Part shown: piece by piece, positions 1-5,725 of the stretch
Numbering within the stretch: position 1 is the first letter of the stretch
Layout: every line of letters starts with the position of its first letter
NCBI GenBank assembly: GCA_015233285.1
Contig: JADFYA010000054.1
Span: forward strand, 1 to 13,537
DNA length: 13,537 nt
Direction: 5' to 3'
From: Deltaproteobacteria bacterium
Lineage (GTDB): Bacteria > Desulfobacterota > JADFXK01
The notes under the pieces: model-generated
What the model saw: only the letters and a program-made list of their open reading frames with translations
Database searches by the model: none
What the model was told of the DNA's origin: nothing
Position numbers and translations under genes: made by a program

Positions 1-707
1 TAAGAGGTAGTTTGGCCGGTCTTAGGCACTTGGGCGGGATAAGTGGCCACCGCTCTGGTCAAACCTGAATCGTTTAAATTTTCCTCGGCTGTTCCCCAGG
101 CGGAACTGGTCAAAGGATCTAATGACACTGATTGTCCACTCCGAACGGGCCAAACGTAGTAGGTACCCGTCTTAAGGCCGGCGCCGACGGTGCCGTCGGA
201 CATGGACACGACCCACGCGGCGGTCGGAGCGTTGGCGTCCGTAGTCCCCGACCAGTAGTAGGTCGACTGGACGCCGATAAAGGGATTACCCGTGGGCAGC
301 GTCAGGTTATGATGACCTTCATCTGTCAGGCTCTTCAACTCGTTGGCGTTGGGCACGCGCCAATCGCCGGCATGAGAACCATCGGTCAGGCCGCAGTGCC
401 CGCTGGTTAAGCCATTGGCATCTGTCAGGGCTGCTGTCCAGGTTTGGGTGTTGAAGCAATTGGCGTTTTTCAGCCAGATCAGGCCGGTGAGGTTGTCGAT
501 GACGGTGCCGTCGCTGTTGTCGGTGAATCGGGGACTGGGCCAGACCACACCCTTTTCGAGATCCCCGTCGTCACCGGTGGCATATGCGGTGGTTTGGCCA
601 GTCCTGGGAACGGGGGCGGGAGAAGTTTGACTTTCACTCATGCCAGAGAGGCAGCAGAATAGGAAAGCCAGCGCAAATAAGGTGATGACGATTTTTTGAC
701 GTCGCAT
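1..707 (-). CDS. Exported DUF1566 (Lcl C-terminal type) repeat protein, 3' end outside window
   Basis: The frame is open from an ATG at 707 to the left edge (235 codons, no stop), so the C-terminus is missing. An AGGGGG-type ribosome site lies about 8 bases upstream. Residues 1-22 form a Sec signal peptide (MRRQ, then a hydrophobic run to CCLSG). There is no canonical lipobox. Residues 59-192 are a full DUF1566 domain: FTDNSDGTVIDNLTGLIW (61-78), CGLTDGSHAGDWRVPNANEL (105-124), YYWSG (150-154) and YYVWPVRSGQ (183-192). The linker VPRTGQTT (33-40) recurs as VPKTGQTT (227-234) just before the edge, which suggests a second DUF1566 copy follows. The family is common in exported, often repeated proteins of Desulfobacterota and other Proteobacteria. 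Its molecular role is not settled; surface or periplasmic binding is a guess. The domain call is firm, the function unknown. Confidence 0.88.
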   Translation of the reverse strand, partial: MRRQKIVITLFALAFLFCCLSGMSESQTSPAPVPRTGQTTAYATGDDGDLEKGVVWPSPRFTDNSDGTVIDNLTGLIWLKNANCFNTQTWTAALTDANGLTSGHCGLTDGSHAGDWRVPNANELKSLTDEGHHNLTLPTGNPFIGVQSTYYWSGTTDANAPTAAWVVSMSDGTVGAGLKTGTYYVWPVRSGQSVSLDPLTSSAWGTAEENLNDSGLTRAVATYPAQVPKTGQTTS

Positions 708-892
708 TCATTTACCCCCTTGGGATGTTGATTTATGTTGTTTAGTTGTGGTTACGATAAACCCTAGGGCAAAAAAATAATTTCTCTTCTTTTTTCAGGT
801 GATTTCCCATCTATTGCCATACTATATTTGATTTAAACTCTTCTATAATAGGATGCCCTAGGATGCCCATCGAACGCCGTTAATTCTCTCTC

Positions 893-921
893 AGGATATG
901 AATATCCAGCCGCTTTGTCAA
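893..921 (-). promoter_or_regulatory. Candidate sigma-70 promoter with overlapping dyad operator, for the DUF1566 gene
   Basis: On the minus strand TTGACA (916-921, perfect -35) is followed after exactly 17 bases by TATCCT (893-898, four of six -10 matches). A perfect inverted repeat GGATATGAATATCC (894-907) covers the -10 and part of the spacer, where a repressor would block polymerase. Initiation near 886 would give a leader of about 180 bases before the ATG at 707. This is pattern-based only. Confidence 0.42.
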
Positions 922-1097
922 TAGGGTGCTGGATTCATTTCTCTAGTCATCTTTCCCGGCCGGCGTGAATATTTCCCGGCAGGTCTCTGCCCGCCGGGGT
1001 GGCTTCGTCCTGGTGGTTGAATATTTTGTCCTGTACGGTTAAGAAATACATGAAGATAGGCAAGCGGGCAGGAGTCGGGCGAGATGTTGCTTTGCCC

Positions 1098-1132
1098 GGC
1101 CGGGGTGAGTTGGCCGGGGTGAGTTGGCCGGG
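1098..1132. repeat. 14-bp tandem repeat, 2.5 copies
   Basis: The unit GGCCGGGGTGAGTT occurs at 1098-1111 and 1112-1125, with a partial third copy (GGCCGGG) at 1126-1132. All copies are identical. No gene covers it. Its length is not a multiple of three, which argues against a coding repeat. It may be simple slippage. Confidence 0.85.
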
Positions 1133-1402
1133 ATTCTTGGTGGCCTGGGCGCATATAAGAGACGCAACACGACCAGGACGATTAATGGGGGCAAGATTTT
1201 GATTTTCTAACTAAAACAACGGGACATCGATGACATTCCAGACAGATTGGTATTCCTTTCGGCTCAATGCTTTCGAATGAAGGACAGCGATTAGAACAAG
1301 TTTATCCAATACGCTGAATTTAAATTATATTTATGTAATTGATCCGCCTAAAGCGGGCCCGGCCCAGGGGATAGCCAAAGGATTTTGGGTGTTGGATTCT
1401 AT

Positions 1403-1819
1403 TCAAATAAAATAAACCACGGCCTGGCATTTGGCGATGTTTTTCCCGGCCTCGGTGCGGACGAGGATATCCATATAGGCGGTGCGGCGGCCGGAGTGAA
1501 GAATTTCAGCCTCGGCGATCACGGTTTCGTTAAGACGAGGATTGGCGAAGAAGGTGATGCCGGATTGAATCATCACGGCATTTCGGCCGAGGGAATTGCC
1601 GGCCGCAGAACAGGCGTGATCGGCAATGGAAAAGACGGCTCCACCATGGGTGGCTTGATAAAGGTTCTGGTGCTTGCCCTCGATGCGGCATTCGACTCGG
1701 GCGAATCCTTTTTTTAGTTCCGTGATCCTCATGCCCAAGAGCCGGGCATATTCCGCGTCGTCGATGGCTCGCCTGACAGACTCCAGATCGTTAATGTCAA
1801 CGGTGTCCAAATTGACCAT
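1403..1819 (-). CDS. PaaI-family hotdog-fold acyl-CoA thioesterase
   Basis: The 138-residue product has the length and motif layout of single-domain PaaI-type thioesterases, cytoplasmic enzymes that hydrolyse acyl-CoA or aromatic acyl-CoA esters. The signature THGGAVFSIADHACSAAGNS (57-76) contains the HGG loop (H58-G60) and the aspartate (D67) that aligns with the catalytic Asp of PaaI. The remainder fits the hotdog sheet (ITFFANPRLNETVIAEAEIL and a closing AVVYFI strand). The start at 1819 has a strong GGAGGG site seven bases upstream region-wise. It lies 33 bases after the preceding minus-strand gene and is probably cotranscribed with it. A housekeeping role clearing stalled CoA esters is plausible, and may relate to the CoA ligases further along, but that link is inference. 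The family call is firm; the substrate is unknown. Confidence 0.9.
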   Translation of the reverse strand: MVNLDTVDINDLESVRRAIDDAEYARLLGMRITELKKGFARVECRIEGKHQNLYQATHGGAVFSIADHACSAAGNSLGRNAVMIQSGITFFANPRLNETVIAEAEILHSGRRTAYMDILVRTEAGKNIAKCQAVVYFI

Positions 1820-1852
1820 AGTCCCTCCGTTTGGGCTGCCGCTATCTGTAGG

Positions 1853-2260
1853 TCATCTGATGGGGATCAAATTGCATCGGCACCCAATATGAGTAATAAT
1901 CGAATTCAATTCGTCAAATCTGTCGGTCAGGAATTCCTCACCCTCTCGTTGGCGGCAGAATTCGCAGACCTTATTATCCCCGGATGTCTCCCACTTCAGC
2001 CCTTTTAAATGCGTTCTTTTGGCGTCGTAGATAACCCGCCTCCAGATGGCCCTTTTTTCGATCTCAATTTCCCGGGCCCGATCTCGGTTGACCGCTCCGC
2101 GATAGGGCAATTCATGGAACCAGTTGTCATTTTGTTTAATGAGTCCGTCTATTTCTATGGCCGCTTGTTCCATAAAGACAAGAAAAGATTTCGGCTCGTC
2201 TTTTTTATTCCAAGCGGTTTTTGACCTCCTGGCCGACAATAGTTTGTCTAAGATACCCAT
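1853..2260 (-). CDS. Small protein with C-terminal phage-head-morphogenesis-like Cys/His motif
   Basis: This 135-residue protein has no signal peptide or membrane segment. Its N-terminal two thirds are charged and helical-looking. The C-terminus carries CEFC (C99, C102) and HIGCRCNLIPI (H124, C127, C129), a spacing that resembles the C-terminal motif of SPP1 gp7 / Mu gpF minor head proteins (C-x-x-C, then HxxCRC near the end followed by a short hydrophobic tail). The cysteines and histidine could bind a metal. Those phage proteins are usually several hundred residues long, so this would be a stand-alone version of the end domain. No other phage gene is nearby. The ATG at 2260 has a GAGGA ribosome site. 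It is the first gene of a unit with the thioesterase. The motif resemblance is visible; homology and function are not established. Confidence 0.7.
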   Translation of the reverse strand: MGILDKLLSARRSKTAWNKKDEPKSFLVFMEQAAIEIDGLIKQNDNWFHELPYRGAVNRDRAREIEIEKRAIWRRVIYDAKRTHLKGLKWETSGDNKVCEFCRQREGEEFLTDRFDELNSIITHIGCRCNLIPIR

Positions 2261-2350
2261 GATGATCGTCCTCGGAATAGTTGGATGATAGATGACCCAT
2301 CAGGCCGGGCGCCTGATTATGACCGCTGGTGATCACTGGTAACAAACTAC

Positions 2351-2380
2351 TAGATACACCTGATTGAGGCTCAGCGTCAA
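2351..2380 (-). promoter_or_regulatory. Possible promoter for the minus-strand pair
   Basis: On the minus strand TTGACG (2375-2380) stands 18 bases ahead of TATCTA (2351-2356), about 90 bases upstream of the ATG at 2260. The -35 is one base off consensus and the -10 is weak. It sits directly beside the heptamer array. Confidence 0.28.
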
Positions 2381-2385
2381 GAAAA

Positions 2386-2415
2386 ACCAGCAACCAGCAA
2401 CCAGCGACCAGCAAC
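2386..2415. repeat. Heptanucleotide array, four ACCAGCA-type units
   Basis: Units ACCAGCA, ACCAGCA, ACCAGCG and ACCAGCA run without interruption over 2386-2413, followed by AC. Each contains the GYAAC-type core when rephased. The same core and 7-bp period recur at 12836-12877 and 12960-13021, so this is one member of a dispersed repeat family within the window. Confidence 0.85.
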
Positions 2416-2579
2416 TGAAATTGTCTTGGGACCGGCCCAGAATTAGCCGCCTCAGTAAAAGGGGGTTGCTTAATGGTGCCAGACTTGCTATGCTCCTGTC
2501 GGGCTGGTTGGAGACAGCCGGTGTCGATCGGATCAACATATTGGAAATAAAGAACTATTTTTTTGGTAGAGACATAATT

Positions 2580-4217
2580 ATGAGCAAACGAGCTTTTTTC
2601 ATCCTCCCTGGGTTAGTCCTCCTGGCAATTGCCGCCTTAGTCATGGTCATCGTGGTCAAATTTTCCTCAGACAAACCGGTGATAAAATTTTCTAAGGAGA
2701 TAAGTCACGTCGGTCGCTCTTCATCGGTGGACCTTAAGGTGACGGGCCAGAAAAGCGGTCTTAAAGAAATCAAAGTGACCTTGCGACAGGGAAAAAAAGA
2801 AGAAGTATTCTTTCATGAAAATTTTCCGAGCAAAGGTTTTTTCAAGGGATCTGAAGTCCGCGATAAAGAGGTAACGTTTAAAATCAACTCGGTGGAAAAA
2901 GGATTCGAAGCAGGACCGGCGGAACTTATCACCGCAGCCACGGATCATTCCTGGCGCGGCGGCTTTAAGGGTAATCTCACCGAAATAGTGCAACCGGTTG
3001 TCGTCGTGACCAAACCGCCGGTGATTACCGTGCTTAGCCCCAGTCATTATGTGAATAAAGGCGGCGCAGGCCTGGTCGTGTATCAGGTCACGGGGGATCC
3101 GGCCAAGTCCGGAGTAATGGTCGGGCAACTATTTTTTCAAGGGTACTCCATAGATTACTTAAAAGCCAAAGAAACCGCCAAAAAGCCGGCCGCGGTAGCT
3201 TCACCGGCGGAAGCCGGCCCAAAGGTCGAGTCATCCTCAAAAAAGGATGCGGACTCGAGCAAACAGAGCAAGGCTGATGAACCAGCCCAAACTGAAAGCT
3301 CCAATAGCGTTAAAAAGGCGATTGGATCATCCCCGGCCCCGGCCGAACCCAAAATTAAGACCTATGCCGCTTTTTTCGCCTTGCCCTACAATGCCGCGGA
3401 CAATGAACAAATGTACGTGATCGCTCAAGATTATGCCGGGAATGAGGCCAAGGCGAGTTTCTGGCATAAAATTTTTAAGGTCCACTTCCGCCAGGACAAA
3501 GTCACCGTCTCGGAAAAGTTCATAAGTAACGTCATCAATAACTTTCAAGACTTGAAGGGTGCCCCGACTAACGACCCAGTCAAGACATTCCTATGGATCA
3601 ACAAAGACCTGCGTAAAGAAAGCAATGACCGGATAGAAAAAGTGTGCGCTAATTCACATCCCCAGATGCTTTGGGAAGGCACCTTTCTAAGGATGAAAAG
3701 GTCGGACCCGAAAGCCCTTTTTGCCGATTCACGAACGTATCTTTATAATGGGCAGGTCATCGACCAGCAAGTTCATCTGGGGCAGGACCTGGCCTCGTTA
3801 AATAACTCACCCGTCGAAGCCGGAAATAACGGAATAGTTGTGTTTACGGGCGATTTGGGGATATATGGACAGACCGTAATCCTTGATCACGGGATGGGCT
3901 TGTTCAGCTCGTATTCGCACCTCAGCCGAATCGACGTCAATAAAGGTGACAGGGTGACCCGAGGCGTTCAGATTGCGGTCACCGGGAGCACTGGTCTGGC
4001 CGGCGGCGATCACCTGCATTACGGGATGATGGTCGGCACGACGTTTGTCAACCCCAAGGAATGGTGGGACGCTAAGTGGATTAAAGACAATATTTACTTA
4101 AACTTAAAAGGTTTTATCCAGACGCCGACAGGTTTGGATACCTCGTCCGATCAATCGACTTCTCCGCCCGCAACCCAGAAGCCGGAAGCGACCAACGAGC
4201 GGACTAAGAAAAGATAA
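2580..4217 (+). CDS. Membrane-anchored M23 (LytM-type) peptidase
   Basis: The 545-residue product starts with a membrane anchor (about residues 6-26 after MSKR), so the rest should be periplasmic. Beta-rich N-terminal regions, including the stretch NKGGAGLVVYQVTGDP, lead to a low-complexity Ala/Pro/Lys/Ser/Glu linker (about 195-260). The C-terminal peptidase domain has all M23 zinc ligands and catalytic positions: H399 and D403 (VHLGQD), H447 (YSHLS) and HLH (478-480). It is therefore predicted active, cutting peptidoglycan cross-bridges in wall remodelling. The tail after about 520 is again Thr/Ser/Pro-rich. I chose the ATG at 2580 because the anchor follows directly; upstream frame extension to 2364 crosses a repeat. 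The ribosome site is weak (GGTAGAG). It stands alone in its unit, divergent from the pair at 1403-2260. Confidence 0.9.
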   Translation: MSKRAFFILPGLVLLAIAALVMVIVVKFSSDKPVIKFSKEISHVGRSSSVDLKVTGQKSGLKEIKVTLRQGKKEEVFFHENFPSKGFFKGSEVRDKEVTFKINSVEKGFEAGPAELITAATDHSWRGGFKGNLTEIVQPVVVVTKPPVITVLSPSHYVNKGGAGLVVYQVTGDPAKSGVMVGQLFFQGYSIDYLKAKETAKKPAAVASPAEAGPKVESSSKKDADSSKQSKADEPAQTESSNSVKKAIGSSPAPAEPKIKTYAAFFALPYNAADNEQMYVIAQDYAGNEAKASFWHKIFKVHFRQDKVTVSEKFISNVINNFQDLKGAPTNDPVKTFLWINKDLRKESNDRIEKVCANSHPQMLWEGTFLRMKRSDPKALFADSRTYLYNGQVIDQQVHLGQDLASLNNSPVEAGNNGIVVFTGDLGIYGQTVILDHGMGLFSSYSHLSRIDVNKGDRVTRGVQIAVTGSTGLAGGDHLHYGMMVGTTFVNPKEWWDAKWIKDNIYLNLKGFIQTPTGLDTSSDQSTSPPATQKPEATNERTKKR

Positions 4218-4222
4218 CCGGA

Positions 4223-4244
4223 AAAGCCCGGACGGCCTTGTTTT
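4223..4244 (+). terminator. Weak terminator after the M23 gene
   Basis: AAGCC and GGCCTT pair with a one-base bulge around a short loop, followed by GTTTT, six bases after the M23 stop codon. The stem is short and imperfect. Confidence 0.35.
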
Positions 4245-4305
4245 CAATGAAATAATCGTTAAGTTATAGACTAATAATTTATCAACTCCCGGTAGGATTT
4301 ATTGC

Positions 4306-4332
4306 TTGACATATCCTTCCGGTTCATATAAT
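4306..4332 (+). promoter_or_regulatory. Candidate promoter with perfect -35 and -10 hexamers
   Basis: TTGACA (4306-4311) and TATAAT (4327-4332) both match consensus exactly but are separated by only 15 bases, shorter than the usual 17. Reading the -10 two bases later (TAATAA) restores 17 bases at the cost of a poorer hexamer. Initiation would fall near 4340. It could serve the remnant at 4482-4655 or the transporter operon. Confidence 0.5.
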
Positions 4333-4481
4333 AAATCTGAAGACGTTGCTTAAACCTTGGACGTTTTTGAATTTCGTTTCTGTGTTCCTGCCAATTAACC
4401 AGACGGTTACGCCATAAATACGGTGAAGCTCGACAATGTCAGGGTTTCTCTTCGTTTTTGTTTTCCTTGCCAAATCTATAA

Positions 4482-4655
4482 AAACTAGATATTACCGCAG
4501 GCAACGCGGGCCTGTTGCTCTACCGCGTTTTGACCTGGACGGGCCTTTAGGTGATCGGCCTAGCCGAAGGCCGGGTGGTCCGGCGCGTCGTGCGGCCTAT
4601 TTTAATCCTCGGGCTGGTCCCGGTCACAGAAGTCGTCTGCAGCTTTGAAAAATAA
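4482..4655 (+). pseudogene. Coding-like fragment interrupted by an in-frame TAG
   Basis: In the frame ending with TAA at 4653-4655 the codons are rich in third-position G/C and encode a peptide with a hydrophobic, valine-rich stretch (VVRPILILGLVPVTEVVC). A TAG at 4548-4550 splits it; a GTG follows at once at 4551, giving a possible 34-residue product. The frame is closed upstream by TAA at 4479. I do not recognise a family. It may be the decayed end of a membrane protein gene, or chance in a GC-rich patch. The overlapping frame starting at 4436 gives an Arg/Pro-rich peptide and looks like a shadow. Confidence 0.25.
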
Positions 4656-4906
4656 GATATGGCAACCCGATTCCGAATTCCGGCATTTTCAAGAAAACGT
4701 AACCGTAGAGCACACCGCATGACAGAGATTATCTCAGTGACTTTAAAAACTTATGGCTGAATAAATTCTGCCGGTTCCCTGCGCCTCAGCGACTTACTTT
4801 TCATAAATGCTACCGTTCGGCATCGGACCACAATAGTTGCACGGTCGATCCTGGGCCATTTTATTTGATATCGGAAGGCCTATATTTCTTCTCTTGGGAG
4901 ACTATT

Positions 4907-5725
4907 ATGGCGGGAGTTTCGGGAAGTGCTCATGATTACATTCTAGAAGTGGATGGGGTGCACATGTATTTCGGCCGCGTGTCGGCCTTGACGGATGTCA
5001 GTATCAAGGTTGAAAAAGGTTCAATCCATTCCATCATTGGACCTAACGGCGCCGGCAAAACGGTTATGCTTAACTGCATCAATGGGCTTTACCGGCCCCA
5101 AAAGGGCAAGATTTTTTTTGAAGGCAACGACATCAGTCACCTCTCACCTCACCGTCGGGCTTCTTTGGGCCTATCCAGGACATTTCAAAAAATTGAGCTC
5201 TTCGGCGGCATGACGGTGTTGGACAACATTCGGTTGGGCCGCCACATCCATCTCAAATCCGGTATTCTCGCCAGTGCTCTTTACTTCGGCAAAACAGCCA
5301 AAGAAGAGATCGAACACCGCAAGTTCATCGAAGAAGAAATTATCGATTTATTGGAAATCGAGTCCATCCGTCACAAGACGGTGGGAATGCTCCCCTATGG
5401 CCTCCAGAAGAGAGTGGAACTGGGTCGGGCATTGGCCCTGGACCCTCAAATAATTTTGTTGGATGAGCCGCTGGCCGGTCTAAACTTAGAAGAAGTGGAA
5501 GACATGGCCAGGTTTATTATTGATATTAATGAAGATGAAAAATGGAAGATCACATGTTTATTGGTCGAGCACGACATGGGCGTGGTGATGGATCTTTCCC
5601 ACCAGGTTTCAGTGCTCAATTTCGGCAACCTGATCGCGACCGGGACTCCGGAAGAAGTACAGAAAAATCCCCAAGTAGTTGAGGCTTATCTGGGTGAGGA
5701 GGATCTCTATGCCACAAGGCGATAA
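4907..5725 (+). CDS. livG: Liv-type ABC transporter ATP-binding protein (LivG family)
   Basis: This 272-residue cytoplasmic ATPase has all expected motifs: Walker A GPNGAGKT (45-52), Q-loop in SRTFQKIELFGGMTVLDNIR, signature LPYGLQKRVELGRAL (162-176, with LPYGLQ in place of the usual LSYGQQ), Walker B IILLDEP (about 182-188, catalytic E187) and H-loop LLVEHDMGVVMD. The pattern VEHDM and the C-terminal VVEAYLGEE mark the LivG rather than LivF branch. The start at 4907 follows GGGAG by six bases; an in-frame TTG at 4865 has no such site. It is the first gene of the operon, and its last 17 bases overlap the synthetase gene, which suggests translational coupling. It should pair with the LivF-type subunit at 11236 to energise the two permeases. 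The symbol denotes family; the substrate may not be a branched-chain amino acid. Confidence 0.92.
   Translation: MAGVSGSAHDYILEVDGVHMYFGRVSALTDVSIKVEKGSIHSIIGPNGAGKTVMLNCINGLYRPQKGKIFFEGNDISHLSPHRRASLGLSRTFQKIELFGGMTVLDNIRLGRHIHLKSGILASALYFGKTAKEEIEHRKFIEEEIIDLLEIESIRHKTVGMLPYGLQKRVELGRALALDPQIILLDEPLAGLNLEEVEDMARFIIDINEDEKWKITCLLVEHDMGVVMDLSHQVSVLNFGNLIATGTPEEVQKNPQVVEAYLGEEDLYATRR
5697..5702 (+). promoter_or_regulatory. Ribosome binding site fixing the synthetase start
   Basis: A perfect AGGAGG lies six bases before the ATG at 5709, inside the last codons of the upstream livG-type gene. It decides for 5709 over the in-frame ATG at 5679. Confidence 0.8.

Larger units (their letters stand above)
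708..1402. other. Gene-poor gap between the DUF1566 gene and the thioesterase gene
   Basis: I see no convincing gene here. The short frames at about 918-1202 on both strands encode Pro/Gly/Arg-rich peptides over GC-rich repeats and lack family motifs or ribosome sites. The gap holds the minus-strand promoter candidate at 893-921, a GC-rich hairpin around 975-998 (GCAG/CTGC inner stem, CCGGG ends), a 14-bp tandem repeat at 1098-1132, and a doubled TAGGATGCCC near 849-868. Positions 1300-1345 are AT-rich. No T-run terminator is obvious downstream of the thioesterase gene. Confidence 0.6.
2261..2579. other. Divergent intergenic region with heptamer repeat
   Basis: This gap separates the minus-strand pair from the M23 gene. 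It holds a possible minus-strand promoter (2351-2380) and a short heptamer array (2386-2415). For the M23 gene only a weak plus-strand pair is seen: TTGCTT, 17 bases, then TATGCT, at about 2466-2494. The M23 frame stays open back to 2364, but that stretch reads through the heptamer array and lacks protein character, so I treat it as non-coding. Confidence 0.55.
4218..4906. other. Long gap upstream of the transporter operon
   Basis: The gap holds a weak terminator (4223-4244), a consensus-like promoter (4306-4332), a coding-like but interrupted frame (4482-4655) and hairpins such as GCAAC/GTTGC near 4501-4518 and CGGCCT/AGGCCG at about 4556-4573. From 4656 to 4895 I see no gene or known riboswitch core. 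The operon's promoter is probably in this gap; if it is the one at 4306, the leader is more than 550 bases long. Confidence 0.5.

Noticed and set aside
132..662. Three plus-strand frames of 71-92 codons
   Set aside because: They are antisense to a clear DUF1566 gene with a signal peptide; their peptides show no motif.
919..933. CAATAGGGTGCTG resembling CAATAGGGTGTTG at 12827-12839
   Set aside because: A single 13-base near-match with no extended similarity on either side; probably chance.
918..1202. Short frames on both strands over the GC-rich repeat gap
   Set aside because: Pro/Gly/Arg-rich products, part of them repeat-encoded, no ribosome sites, no family features.
2364..2579. Upstream extension of the M23 reading frame
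   Set aside because: It translates the heptamer array and non-coding-like sequence; the membrane anchor begins at the ATG at 2580.
4436..4648. 70-codon plus-strand frame
   Set aside because: Arg/Pro-rich with a weak start; the alternative frame over the same bases has better codon character.
4794..4859. Minus-strand 21-codon frame with CNYCG
   Set aside because: Too short, no homology recognised, lies in the operon leader on the opposite strand.
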